A DNA stretch of 49,075 nucleotides from Acidobacteriota bacterium. Its GTDB lineage: Bacteria; Acidobacteriota; Terriglobia; Acidiferrales; UBA7541. Positions 8,907 to 17,411 of this stretch are shown here, piece by piece. Positions within the stretch are counted from its first letter, which is position 1; every line of letters begins with the position of its first letter. Made by a program: the position numbers and the translations under genes. The notes under the pieces are model-generated. The model did no database searches. It saw only the letters and a program-made list of their open reading frames with translations, and was not told the DNA's origin. The stretch covers positions 1 to 49,075 of the forward strand of contig QHYM01000143.1 in NCBI GenBank assembly GCA_003223295.1. The letters are read 5' to 3'.

Positions 8907-11363
8907 ATGAAGCCGCTGGCTCGACGCATAGGAATAGGGCTGCTGGTGTGCGTCCTGGGAGGCGCCGGGGCGCTCGCGCAGGGCTGGCATCACGTCGGCA
9001 AGGTAGAACGTGTCGAAGCGTTCCGGGAAGGTCTCCAAAACGGCGTGGAGCTGAGTGCCGGCCAGGCAAAGGTTCGAATTACACAAGTATACGACGGGGT
9101 GATACGTGTGCGAGTCGCTCCCAGCGGACGCTTTCCAAAAGATTCCTCGTGGGCCCTGGCTGAGACCCCTTTGAACTACATCAGTGGACCGGTGCAGATT
9201 CACGACGGAAAAAATGAAGTAAAGATGACCGCTGGAAGCGTCAACGTAGCCATCACAAAATCGCCTTTGCTCATTGATTTTTCCGACGCTTCCGGAAATG
9301 TCTTGCTCGCCGACGAACCCAGCCTGCCCCTGGCTTGGGATGGTTCCCGCGTGCACGTGTGGAAAAGAATGCCCGCCGATGAAAATTACTACGGCCTCGG
9401 CGACAAGGCTGGTCCCATGAATCGCCGCAATCGAGCCTTCACCAACTGGAACACGGACGAATTCGGCTGGCAGGAATCCTCCGACCCGCTCTACAAAACC
9501 ATCCCTTTCTTTATCGGATTGCGCAAAGGCATCGCCTACGGCGTTTTCTTTGACAACACCTATCGAAGTTGCTTCGACTTTGGCAAGGAGTCGCGCGACT
9601 ACTTTTCGTTTGGCGCCGAGGGCGGGGAACTGAACTACTACTTCATTGCCGGTCCCGAACCGAGAAAGATCGTCGAGCAATACACGGCAATGACGGGGCG
9701 TTCGCCCTTGCCTCCGCTCTGGACCCTCGGCTACCAGCAATGCCGCTACAGCTACTATCCCGAGTCCCGTGCGCGTGAAATTGTCAAAACTCTTCGCGGC
9801 AAAAAAATCCCCGCCGACGTCATCTATTTCGACATCGACTATCAGCAGGGCTACGCTCCTTTCACTATCAACCGCGAGTATTTCCCCACTTTCGAGAAAA
9901 TGATCGCTGACTTTCGCGCCCAGGGCTTTCACACCATTCTTATCACTGACCTGCACGTCAAGAAAGATCCGAACCACGGTTACGCGCCTTATGACTCGGG
10001 CATCCAGAATGATGTGTTCGTCAAGAACCCGGACGGCTCGATTTATGTCGGCCCTGTTTGGCCCGGCGACAGCGTGTTTCCTGATTTCACGCTCACACGC
10101 GCGCGCACCTGGTGGGGCGGCCTCTACAAAGATTTTGTCGCCATGGGCGCCGCCGGCTTCTGGAATGACATGAATGAGCCTTCCGTCTTTTTCCGTGCGG
10201 ACAAGACCATGCCTCTCGACACCATCCACCGCCTTGATGACGGCACCACCGTCGACCATCGCGCCGCTCACAATATCTTTGGCATGGAAAATGCCCGCGC
10301 CACTTACGAAGGCCTCCGGAAGTTGCAAGCCGGAGAGCGACCCTTCGTGCTTACGCGCGCGGCTTATTCCGGCGCACAGCGCTATGCCGCCACCTGGACC
10401 GGCGACAACAGCAGCAGCTGGAACCATCTGAAGATGAGCACACCGATGCTGATGAGCATGGGCATCTCCGGAATGCCGCTGGTCGGCGACGACATCGGTG
10501 GCTTCGCCGGTTCTCCTACCGCAGATTTGTTGACGCGCTGGTTTGAAGTCGGCGCGCTCAATCCGATTTACCGTGACCACACCGCGAAGGGCACCGCCGA
10601 CCAGGAGCCTTGGGTTCACGGGGCAGAACACGAAGCCATTCGCCGGAAATACATCGAGCTCCGCTATCGTCTGATGCCGTACCTCTACACCGCAACGGAG
10701 GAAGCCGCGCGAACCGGGATTCCCATGATGCGTCCTCTTTTCCTCGAATATCCGCAAGCGCCCGAGTTTTACGGCGACGATCGTGATTTCTTGTTCGGCC
10801 ACGATTTGTTTGTCGCTCCAGTCACGACGGAAATGGTGGATGCAGAAGACATCACGCTCCCGCCCGGCGAGTGGTACGACTTCTGGACCGGCGCGAAGCA
10901 TGCGCACAGCGAAAAACTCCAGTTGCGTCCTCGCCTCGATGAGATGCCGCTTTACGTTCGCGCGGGAGCGATCGTGCCCATGCAACCGGTTGTTCAGAAC
11001 ACCGGCGAAACTCCCGACGGCCCTCTTCAATTGCACGTTTATCCCGGTGAGGATTGCCGCGGCTCACTCTACGAGGATGACGGCCACACTTTCGCCTATC
11101 AGAAGGGGGAAATACTCCGCATCAATTATTTTTGCGCGGCTTCATCTTCCGCTGTGACGATAACAAGCAGCCTCGAAAAGAGCGCGTACAAGCCGTGGTG
11201 GAATAGCACTGCGTTGACCGTCTATGGCGCAGCGGCCGCTCCCAAAGAAGTTCGCATCGACGACCATTCGATCCAGAACTGGCACTTTGACGGCCAGGCA
11301 CACACCGTGACGCTCACCGTGACGGACGCCCTGAAGAATTGGAGCGTCCGCCTTCAGTACTAA
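8907..11363 (+). CDS. Secreted GH31 alpha-glucosidase
   Basis: This 818-residue glycoside hydrolase family 31 enzyme is predicted to hydrolyse terminal alpha-linked glucose (or xylose) from oligosaccharides in the periplasm. The N terminus is a clear signal peptide ending near ALAQG. After a beta-sandwich N domain, the catalytic barrel carries the nucleophile motif GFWNDMNEPSVF (Asp421) and the acid/base motif TWTGDNSSSW (Asp500). The YFDIDYQQGYAPF segment and the FVAPVT region are family-typical. A strong Shine-Dalgarno (CAGGAGGA, about 8894-8901) precedes the ATG. Together with the symporter upstream and the opposite-strand GH13 enzyme downstream it forms an alpha-glucan degradation group. 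Alpha-glucosidase versus alpha-xylosidase specificity is not settled by these motifs. Confidence 0.93.
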   Translation: MKPLARRIGIGLLVCVLGGAGALAQGWHHVGKVERVEAFREGLQNGVELSAGQAKVRITQVYDGVIRVRVAPSGRFPKDSSWALAETPLNYISGPVQIHDGKNEVKMTAGSVNVAITKSPLLIDFSDASGNVLLADEPSLPLAWDGSRVHVWKRMPADENYYGLGDKAGPMNRRNRAFTNWNTDEFGWQESSDPLYKTIPFFIGLRKGIAYGVFFDNTYRSCFDFGKESRDYFSFGAEGGELNYYFIAGPEPRKIVEQYTAMTGRSPLPPLWTLGYQQCRYSYYPESRAREIVKTLRGKKIPADVIYFDIDYQQGYAPFTINREYFPTFEKMIADFRAQGFHTILITDLHVKKDPNHGYAPYDSGIQNDVFVKNPDGSIYVGPVWPGDSVFPDFTLTRARTWWGGLYKDFVAMGAAGFWNDMNEPSVFFRADKTMPLDTIHRLDDGTTVDHRAAHNIFGMENARATYEGLRKLQAGERPFVLTRAAYSGAQRYAATWTGDNSSSWNHLKMSTPMLMSMGISGMPLVGDDIGGFAGSPTADLLTRWFEVGALNPIYRDHTAKGTADQEPWVHGAEHEAIRRKYIELRYRLMPYLYTATEEAARTGIPMMRPLFLEYPQAPEFYGDDRDFLFGHDLFVAPVTTEMVDAEDITLPPGEWYDFWTGAKHAHSEKLQLRPRLDEMPLYVRAGAIVPMQPVVQNTGETPDGPLQLHVYPGEDCRGSLYEDDGHTFAYQKGEILRINYFCAASSSAVTITSSLEKSAYKPWWNSTALTVYGAAAAPKEVRIDDHSIQNWHFDGQAHTVTLTVTDALKNWSVRLQY

Positions 11364-11364
11364 T

Positions 11365-11410
11365 TGTCATCCTGAGTCTGCCTGCGGCAAGCAGGCGAAG
11401 CCAAGGATCT
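11365..11410. repeat. GTCATCCTGAG...AAGGATCT-type intergenic palindromic repeat
   Basis: Two bases after the GH31 stop, the sequence begins TGTCATCCTGAG and ends GAAGCCAAGGATCT, a form similar to short dispersed repeats found between genes in many bacterial phyla. The middle carries an inserted small hairpin (CTGCCTGC / GCAGGC, 11379-11396). It lies between convergent genes, where it may also act as a terminator. Confidence 0.5.
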
Positions 11411-11455
11411 CAACTGCTCCACTGTTAGATGGTTAGCGTTGGTAGGAACTCCATG

Positions 11456-13378
11456 TTAATTGACAAGGAAAATGGAGAGCGATTGCGCGGGCATGGAAAT
11501 GTGCAGTTCACTTCCTGCCAACTCCGCTTTTGCTCCGCCCAATAACATTGACAGCGCCGCGGCCTTTTGCATTGGGATTCCATTGAGCGGAATCCGCAGC
11601 TCCTTCGTCTTATCCGCATTGTTGAAAGCCGCGACCACACGCTCATCCTCCAACTCGCGCAAGAAAACATACGCACTCTCATCCGAAGTGAGATGCCAGA
11701 GCTGCCCGCCGCGAAGCGCCGCATGCTCGTGGCGAACCCGCAACAATTCCTGCACATACGAAAAAATCTCCTGCTGCTCGCGCGTTCGTCCCGATTGCGT
11801 GAACGCGTCGTTTGCGTCCCCGGTCCAGCCGCCGGGAAAATCGCGCCGGTTATCTGGGTCGCCTCCTCCCGGCATTCCAATCTCATCGCCGTAGTAAATC
11901 TCCGGCACGCCGCGCATAGTCAGCGTCAGCCCAAACGCCAGTTTCAGCTTCGCCGCGGAGCTCCCTTCCGCGCTGGCAAACCGCGGCACGTCGTGGTTTG
12001 CAAAAAACGGCACCAGCAGATCAAGGCGCGGGTACAGCGCGTCATGCCTTAGCACATCCGCGATGCGTCCCACCGGAGCGTTCCGCAACAACACGTCGCG
12101 CAAACTGAAGAACATGGGAAAATCGAAGACCGTCGAGAGCCCGCTGTCAATCCCGTCGTAGCGGCGCACGCCTCCCACAAAGAACGCGGTCACGCTCGGA
12201 TCGGGGTGAAACACTTCGCCGATCGTCGTTAAATTAGGATAAATCCGCCTCAGCCCCGCATGCCAATAGGACCAGAACTTCCGGCCCACGTAAGGAAACG
12301 TGTCCACGCGGTAGCCGTCCAGCCCGGAACTTTCAGCCCACCACAAACTGTTCTGCAAAAGATATTCCTCGACAAGCGGATTCTCCGTATTCATGTCGGG
12401 GAGAATCCCGAAGAACCATCCTTCGGTGAGATTCCGTTTCATCCACTCCGGAGCGTGAGGGTCGATCAGCGATTCGAATGGGTCGTTCATCGCTGCCTGT
12501 CCGCTCGGATTGCCGTAAAACGTTCCCTTGAGCGGCGAAAACGAGTCCAGATGATGCTGCTTCGTCCCGTGAAACCAGTCCGGCAGCGGCGGATTTGCAA
12601 CCCACGGATTCAGTGGCCCGACATGGTTCGGCACTGCATCGAAAAGAATCTTCATTTTCGCTTTGTGTGCCGCCACCACCAGGCTTTGATACTCCTTCAG
12701 CGAACCTAAATGGGGATCCACGGCGTACAGATCCACTGCTCCGTAACCGTGATAATCCTGCGTCGCGCCGTTCTTCACCACCGGCGTGAGCCACAGCGTG
12801 GTTACGCCAAGTTCCTTCAGATACGCCAGATGATTTTGGACTCCGCGCAAGTCGCCGCCATGGTACGCGCGCGGTTTCGATCGATCGTGCGAGCCGGGTG
12901 CTTCCGCAGGCTCGTCGTTCGCCGGATCGCCATTCGCGAAACGGTCCGGCATGATCAGGTAAATCACATCATCCGGCGACAGACCCTGAAATTTGCCGAG
13001 CGTTGGCACGCGCGCTGCCAGCGGCAGCTCGAACGACGTCGTGCCTTTCGGCGCCGTAATCCGGCAAACTGCCGTTCCCGGCCTCGTGTCCGCCCCGATT
13101 TTCAGCCAGACAAAAAGATACTTGCCGCCCGCTGTGGCCTGTGTGCGCGAAACCCGCAGCGTCGGCAAATTGCACGAGACCTGCGTGGCCTCCAGGTCCT
13201 GCCCCGCAAGCAACAACATCACTCCCGGCGTGAATCCCACCCACCAATTCGGCGGCTCGACCTTTGTCACTTTCACTGTCGAAGCCGGAGGATTCTGCTG
13301 CAGCGTCCCGCACCAGGCAGTCCCGCTCAGCCAGAGCGTCCAAACGATCACCAGGACCATGCGTCTACTAAAGTTCAT
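11456..13378 (-). CDS. Secreted GH13 alpha-amylase family enzyme (cyclomaltodextrinase-like N domain)
   Basis: This 640-residue glycoside hydrolase family 13 enzyme has a signal peptide (MNFSRRMVLVIVWTLWL..). It is followed by an immunoglobulin-like N domain resembling cyclomaltodextrinase N domains (PPNWWVGFTPGVMLLLAGQDL) and the catalytic barrel. Visible motifs are FDAVPNHVG, the nucleophile in GYRVDTF (Asp359), the acid/base in TIGEVFHPD (Glu388) and FANHDVPRF with the transition-state Asp. It should cleave alpha-1,4 links in starch, maltodextrins or cyclodextrins in the periplasm. Its start overlaps the end of the CBM9-like gene by 11 bases, so the two are probably translationally coupled. 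It converges with the GH31 gene. Confidence 0.93.
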   Translation of the reverse strand: MNFSRRMVLVIVWTLWLSGTAWCGTLQQNPPASTVKVTKVEPPNWWVGFTPGVMLLLAGQDLEATQVSCNLPTLRVSRTQATAGGKYLFVWLKIGADTRPGTAVCRITAPKGTTSFELPLAARVPTLGKFQGLSPDDVIYLIMPDRFANGDPANDEPAEAPGSHDRSKPRAYHGGDLRGVQNHLAYLKELGVTTLWLTPVVKNGATQDYHGYGAVDLYAVDPHLGSLKEYQSLVVAAHKAKMKILFDAVPNHVGPLNPWVANPPLPDWFHGTKQHHLDSFSPLKGTFYGNPSGQAAMNDPFESLIDPHAPEWMKRNLTEGWFFGILPDMNTENPLVEEYLLQNSLWWAESSGLDGYRVDTFPYVGRKFWSYWHAGLRRIYPNLTTIGEVFHPDPSVTAFFVGGVRRYDGIDSGLSTVFDFPMFFSLRDVLLRNAPVGRIADVLRHDALYPRLDLLVPFFANHDVPRFASAEGSSAAKLKLAFGLTLTMRGVPEIYYGDEIGMPGGGDPDNRRDFPGGWTGDANDAFTQSGRTREQQEIFSYVQELLRVRHEHAALRGGQLWHLTSDESAYVFLRELEDERVVAAFNNADKTKELRIPLNGIPMQKAAALSMLLGGAKAELAGSELHISMPAQSLSIFLVN

Positions 13379-14033
13379 TTTTCGTTTTGAAGACCAACTC
13401 CCCGAAGGCCTCCGGCACGTGAAAATTCGGCACTGCCGTTCCCGTCGGTCGCCACGCCGAATAAAATCGCGGCTCCTCCGCTCCCTCCACGCGGTAAAAA
13501 TTCACTCGCCATGCGACGCCAGGATCAAATCTTGTTACCAGGCACTTCATTCGTATCGCCAGTTCAGCACTCCAGATTTTCTGCGTCTCGTCCAGAATCA
13601 CCCGCCGCTTCAATCCGCTCTGCAAATCATGCTTCTCGCCAGGCGCGATGTCGAGGTCGATCCAGAAGCCGTTGGGGCTGACTTCGAATTCTTTGTATCG
13701 GCGAAGATTCGAGCCGTCGGGTTGCAAGAATGCTTCAGCAACGTCACGGTCCCAAAGCTGGGACCGTCGTCCATTCGGCTCGGCATCTGGGAAAATCGTG
13801 ATGGTGCGGTATTTCGCCCGGAACCGCAAAAACAAAGTCTCTTGCGTCCACAGTAATCGCACTTCCGTCTCCCGTTCCGCGTCCGCATTTTTTCCTTGCC
13901 AGTCCGCGCTGAATCGCAGCGACGCGGCCCGCTCCCAGGAAGTTCGCGTGGGAAATCCTTCCGCATCCCACGGCTCTGTCATTCGAATCGCTACTGCCTT
14001 TCCTTGATTCGAAAGCTCGTTAACTGTATTCAT
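13368..14033 (-). CDS. CBM9-like (carbohydrate-binding/DOMON-type) domain protein
   Basis: This 221-residue protein consists essentially of one CBM9-type beta-sandwich. Recognisable stretches are ETEVRLLWTQETLFLRFRA, the RSQLWDRDVAEAFLQPDG strand-turn, YKEFEVSPNGFWIDL, and the C-terminal WRVNFYRVEG..YSAWRPTG..FHVPEAFGELVF. Such domains bind reducing ends of sugars or form parts of larger enzymes. There is no obvious signal peptide at the annotated start, unlike the coupled GH13 partner. The stop codon (13368-13370) lies inside the GH13 coding region. The ligand is unknown, with alpha-glucans likely by context. A missed upstream secretion signal cannot be fully excluded. Confidence 0.72.
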   Translation of the reverse strand: MNTVNELSNQGKAVAIRMTEPWDAEGFPTRTSWERAASLRFSADWQGKNADAERETEVRLLWTQETLFLRFRAKYRTITIFPDAEPNGRRSQLWDRDVAEAFLQPDGSNLRRYKEFEVSPNGFWIDLDIAPGEKHDLQSGLKRRVILDETQKIWSAELAIRMKCLVTRFDPGVAWRVNFYRVEGAEEPRFYSAWRPTGTAVPNFHVPEAFGELVFKTKNEL

Positions 14034-14119
14034 GCCGTAAATTTCTCGTCCCCCGTTTGTCTCAAGCCAACTCTTTGCGCACCATGCCTGGCATTCTTCC
14101 CGGTCCCTGCATTATGCCG

Positions 14120-14128
14120 TGCTAGCAT
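14120..14128 (+). promoter_or_regulatory. Possible extended -10 element before the crotonase gene
   Basis: TGCTAGCAT (14120-14128) matches the TGnTAnnAT extended -10 pattern seen at other genes in this window. No clear -35 was found. It would give a leader of about 58 bases before the ATG at 14193. Confidence 0.3.
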
Positions 14129-14192
14129 CGAATTTGGTTATCACCGCAATCCTTTCTTGTTACCAGAAACAGTGATCCACAGGAGTGTGGAA

Positions 14193-15011
14193 ATGATCGA
14201 GCCCGTCAACGAAGAATTCGCAACATCTGCGAAGCGCACGCCGGACGAATTCAAATTCGTGAAGCTGCGGTGCGACGGTGGTGTCGCGCGCATGACCCTC
14301 TCCCGCCCGGAGCACAATCTTCTCAACGAAGCCATGCTTCGCGAAATGGCGGACGGCATCACTTACGCCGGCGAGCGCGACGACGTCAAATTGATCGTTC
14401 TCGATTCTGCCTGCAAAGTTTTTTGCGGCGGCATCGACGTCGGCGAATACACTTCGCAGCGCGTCTTTCAGATGCTGGACGCCTTCCACGCTACCTTCGC
14501 CGGAATGCTCGAACTGGGCAAGCCCGTCGTCTGCGTCGTAAATGGGCCGGCCATCGGTGGCGGCGCGGAGCTGGCCGCTTTCGGTGACCTTGTGATTGCC
14601 ACTCCCAAAGCGCGCTTCGCCCAGCCCGAAATTAGCATCGGTATTTTTCCTCCGCTTGCCTCCACGATTCTGCCGTTTCTTGTCGGGCCCAAAATCGCTC
14701 TCGAGCTTGTCCTCACCGGTGAACCCGTCACCGCCGAACGCGCTCTCGACCTGGGCATGGTCAATCGCCTCGTCCCGGAAGCGCAGCTCGAAAAAACCGT
14801 CGAAGACCTCGTAAGTCGCATCAACGGCCACTCGGGACCGGTGCTCACCATGGCGAAAAAAGCCATTCTCGGCGGCATGGGCCTTTCGCTTCGCGATGGC
14901 CTCAAGCACTCCATGAATATTTTCTTGAATGAGCTCTACCGCCTCGAAGATTCCCAGGAAGGTTTGCGCGCCCTTGTCGAAAAGCGCAAGCCCAACTGGA
15001 AAAACCGCTGA
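14193..15011 (+). CDS. Enoyl-CoA hydratase/isomerase (crotonase) family protein
   Basis: This 272-residue crotonase-fold enzyme acts on acyl-CoA thioesters. The oxyanion-hole segments are present: FCGGIDVGEY for the first and NGPAIGGGAELAAFGDLVIAT for the second. ARFAQPEISIGIFPP follows, the region carrying the catalytic Glu in hydratases. The C terminus (DSQEGLRALVEKRKPNW) is typical. The frame runs back to 13896, but the ATG at 14193 has a Shine-Dalgarno (CAGGAGTG, about 14180) and gives normal family length. It stands alone between the glucan genes and the cobalamin island. The exact reaction (2-enoyl-CoA hydration, isomerisation or dienoyl-CoA hydration) cannot be decided. Confidence 0.85.
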   Translation: MIEPVNEEFATSAKRTPDEFKFVKLRCDGGVARMTLSRPEHNLLNEAMLREMADGITYAGERDDVKLIVLDSACKVFCGGIDVGEYTSQRVFQMLDAFHATFAGMLELGKPVVCVVNGPAIGGGAELAAFGDLVIATPKARFAQPEISIGIFPPLASTILPFLVGPKIALELVLTGEPVTAERALDLGMVNRLVPEAQLEKTVEDLVSRINGHSGPVLTMAKKAILGGMGLSLRDGLKHSMNIFLNELYRLEDSQEGLRALVEKRKPNWKNR

Positions 15012-15054
15012 ACCTCATTTCATTGTCAGATGCAAAGTGCAGCCAACACCTGCA

Positions 15055-15083
15055 TTGACACTCCCTCACGCGCGGCTTACACT
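15055..15083 (+). promoter_or_regulatory. Sigma70-type promoter of the btu operon
   Basis: TTGACA (15055-15060), a 17-base spacer and TACACT (15078-15083) form a near-consensus housekeeping promoter. Transcription would start around 15090, immediately upstream of the cobalamin riboswitch. Confidence 0.75.
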
Positions 15084-15094
15084 GAGTTTTCAAT

Positions 15095-15190
15095 TTGCAG
15101 CCGGGGAAGCGGGGAAGGCCGTGCGAATCGGCCGCGGTCCCGCCACTGTAATCGGCTCGAACAGCCGTAAGCCAGGCCACCCTCCCTTGG
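15095..15190 (+). ncRNA. Cobalamin (B12) riboswitch upstream of btuF
   Basis: The leader contains conserved cobalamin-riboswitch elements in order: CCGGGGAAGC near 15111, the core block GGTCCCGCCACTGTAATCGG at about 15136-15155, and the B12 box AAGCCAGGCCACC at 15169-15181 (family consensus AAGCCAGGAGACC). It is followed by a strong terminator. By family knowledge, bound adenosyl- or methylcobalamin should favour termination and switch off the import genes. Exact ends are approximate. Confidence 0.9.
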
Positions 15191-15230
15191 CGCAGAGGCC
15201 CGCGCCCTTCGCGAGAAAGGGCGATGCCGG

Positions 15231-15262
15231 AAGCCCCCGGGCGTCTCGTGGGGCTTTTTTTT
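15231..15262 (+). terminator. Riboswitch-controlled intrinsic terminator
   Basis: The stem AAGCCCC (15231-15237) pairs with GGGGCTT (15250-15256) and runs into eight Ts (15255-15262). It sits 40 bases before the btuF start codon, so it is the likely expression platform of the riboswitch. A competing upstream hairpin (GCCCTT/AAGGGC, about 15204-15223) could be part of the antiterminator. Confidence 0.85.
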
Positions 15263-15300
15263 CTTCCCGTAGAATTTCTCGCCGGAATCGTGGGGGATTT

Positions 15301-16383
15301 TTGAAGACAACGCTGCCACCGCGGCTTCGTCCCGCAGCCTTAGCTGCCTTTGTTGCTTTTTTGTGCGCCGCAGCGCCTTCCCACGCGCAAAGTGCCACTC
15401 ACCCTCCCACGGAACCTCCCCCTTTCCGCGAAGTCGTCGATGAAACCGGCCGCACCGTTCGCATCCCTCAGCCGGTTCGCCGTATCGTTTCCCTGGCGCC
15501 CAGCTTGACCGAAACCATCTATGCACTCGGCCTGCAGGATCGCCTGGTCGGTGACACCGACGATTGCGACTACCCTCCCGACGCGCAGAAAAAAACCAAA
15601 GTCGGCGGTGGAATCAATCCCAGCCTGGAAGTGATTGCTTCTCTCCACCCCGATCTGGTTCTCGCCACCAAATCTTTCAACCGCCCCGAAACAACACACG
15701 CCTTAGACCAATTGGGCATAGCCTCCTACGCCACCGATCCTCATAGCGTTGCGGACATCATCGCTTCCACAAAGACATTGGCTGACGTACTTGGTGTTCC
15801 CGAAGCCGGCGCGTCGGTCGCCGAAGAAATGCAGCATCGCCTCGCCGATCTCCAACAGCGCCTTGAAGATTTGCCTCCGAAGCGCGTTCTCTTTGTCGTC
15901 TGGACGCAACCGCTCATTTCCACTGGCCAGCACACCTTCCTCGCGGACGCCCTACACTATGCCGGAGCTATTTCCATTGTGGATTCCTCACGAGACTGGC
16001 CGCAGGTGAACCTGGAAGAAGTCGCGCGTCTGCAACCGGATCTCCTCGTATTTGCGGAGTCGCAACCCGGAAGCACTTCCCGCGAAATGGAAAAGCTCGC
16101 CATTCTCCCGGCCTGGAAGATCCTGCATGCTGTCCGCGATCGTCGTTACGCGGCCATCAGCGATGCCGTGAACCGCCCCGCCCCGCGCATCGTTTCGGCT
16201 ATTGAGGAGCTTGCTCGTCAGTTGCACCCGGCGGCCTTCGCGGAAAAGCCTAGCGACTCGAAGAAGGAAAGCGAGAAGGAGAATCCTCCGTCTCGCCCAG
16301 TCGCCCTCCGGGCTTCTTCTCCGAACCTGTTCCCGCCGCACCGCTATTCCAGCTCCATGGGAGGCTGCGCATGCAGCCGCTGA
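15301..16383 (+). CDS. btuF: Cobalamin ABC transporter substrate-binding protein (BtuF-like)
   Basis: This 360-residue periplasmic binding protein delivers corrinoid to BtuCD. The start is taken as the TTG at 15301: it follows the riboswitch terminator, has a GGGGGA ribosome site at about 15291-15296, and begins a clean signal peptide (LKTTLPPRLRPAALAAF.. ending SHAQS). The mature part shows the helical-backbone family signature GRTVRIPQPVRRIVSLAPSL, TETIYALGLQDRLVGDTDDCDYP, and the HPDLVLATKSF pattern. A Lys/Glu/Ser/Pro-rich C-terminal tail follows the binding lobe. The coding frame is open further upstream, but that would include the riboswitch. The gene overlaps btuC by 13 bases. Confidence 0.9.
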   Translation: MKTTLPPRLRPAALAAFVAFLCAAAPSHAQSATHPPTEPPPFREVVDETGRTVRIPQPVRRIVSLAPSLTETIYALGLQDRLVGDTDDCDYPPDAQKKTKVGGGINPSLEVIASLHPDLVLATKSFNRPETTHALDQLGIASYATDPHSVADIIASTKTLADVLGVPEAGASVAEEMQHRLADLQQRLEDLPPKRVLFVVWTQPLISTGQHTFLADALHYAGAISIVDSSRDWPQVNLEEVARLQPDLLVFAESQPGSTSREMEKLAILPAWKILHAVRDRRYAAISDAVNRPAPRIVSAIEELARQLHPAAFAEKPSDSKKESEKENPPSRPVALRASSPNLFPPHRYSSSMGGCACSR

Positions 16384-17411
16384 CATTTCGCAAGCTCCTG
16401 TTTCACTGCCTTCTTCTTCTGATCATTTTGTTTCTCGTTGTCGTTGTCGCCTTGAAGTTCGGCGCGGTGCCCGTTTCTCTTTACGCGCTTGGGCGCGATC
16501 TGCTCCGCGTTGTCCTCGGCCAGAGCAGCCAAATGTCCAGCGATTACGGCCTGATCATTCAGAACATCCGTTTGCCGCGCATCATCCTCGGCATCCTTGT
16601 CGGAGCATCTCTCTCCGTCGCGGGCACAAGTTTCCAGGCTCTTTTGCGCAACCCGCTCGCGGATCCCTACGTCCTTGGCGTATCCAGCGGCGCGGCTCTT
16701 GGGGCCATCTTCGCACTCATCGCCGAGCCCCACCTGACTCTTCCCCCCGTGTTCGCTGCATTGCTCACTCCTTTGTGTGCGTTCCTCGGAGCCGCCGCCA
16801 CGATTACCGCCGTCTATTTTCTTGGCCGCCGCGAAGGTCAGATTGACAGCACCACGCTTCTCCTCGGCGGCGTCATTACCGCTTCTTTTCTCTCCGCCAT
16901 CATTACGTTCCTGATGAGCACAGTGAACAGCGGCAACACCCGCGGCATGGTCTTCTGGCTGATGGGCAATCTTTCCACTTCTTTTCAGAAAAGCACCTAC
17001 TGGTTCTTGGCTGCCGGTTTTGTGGCCGCCACGGGCGTGATCTACGCCTCCGCCAACGATTTGAATCTGCTTCTCTCCGGCGAAAAGGAAGCCATGCATC
17101 TTGGTGTGGACGTTCGCCGCGTCCGTTTTGTTGTCTACATCGCTGCCTCTCTTCTTACCGGCCTTGCCGTCTCCGTCAGCGGTGCCGTCGGCTATGTCGG
17201 CCTCATCGTTCCTCACGTGATGCGCCTTATTTACGGCTCTGACCACCGCACCTTGATCCCCGCGGCTGCGCTCGGTGGGGCCATTGCCGTAGTGATTGCC
17301 GACACGCTTGCGCGTATCGTCGTTGCTCCTAGCGAGCTTGCTGTTGGCGCCGTCACTGCCGTAGCAGGCGCTCCACTCTTCATCTACCTCTTGCGCCGGA
17401 GGCCTGCATGA
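16371..17411 (+). CDS. btuC: Cobalamin ABC transporter permease (BtuC/FecCD family)
   Basis: This 346-residue inner-membrane permease of the FecCD family has about ten transmembrane helices. Typical blocks are RLPRIILGILVGASLSVAGTSFQALLRNPLADP, LGVSSGAALGAIFAL, the MVFWLMGNLS segment, the coupling region GEKEAMHLGVDVRRVR, and GAVGYVGLIVPHVMRLIYGSDHR. It forms the membrane channel of the B12 importer as a homodimer with BtuD. It starts inside the last codons of btuF and its stop overlaps the btuD start (ATGA), so the genes are translationally coupled. Assignment to B12 rather than siderophore uptake rests on the riboswitch upstream. Confidence 0.93.
   Translation: MQPLTFRKLLFHCLLLLIILFLVVVVALKFGAVPVSLYALGRDLLRVVLGQSSQMSSDYGLIIQNIRLPRIILGILVGASLSVAGTSFQALLRNPLADPYVLGVSSGAALGAIFALIAEPHLTLPPVFAALLTPLCAFLGAAATITAVYFLGRREGQIDSTTLLLGGVITASFLSAIITFLMSTVNSGNTRGMVFWLMGNLSTSFQKSTYWFLAAGFVAATGVIYASANDLNLLLSGEKEAMHLGVDVRRVRFVVYIAASLLTGLAVSVSGAVGYVGLIVPHVMRLIYGSDHRTLIPAAALGGAIAVVIADTLARIVVAPSELAVGAVTAVAGAPLFIYLLRRRPA

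Noticed and set aside
8568-11036. 822-codon open frame on the minus strand
   Set aside because: It lies entirely antisense to the well-supported GH31 and preceding gene. Long antisense frames are expected in GC-rich coding DNA, and the product shows no domain.
14929-15300. Upstream extension of the btuF frame
   Set aside because: It would translate the cobalamin riboswitch and its terminator. The TTG at 15301 gives a signal peptide at the right place.
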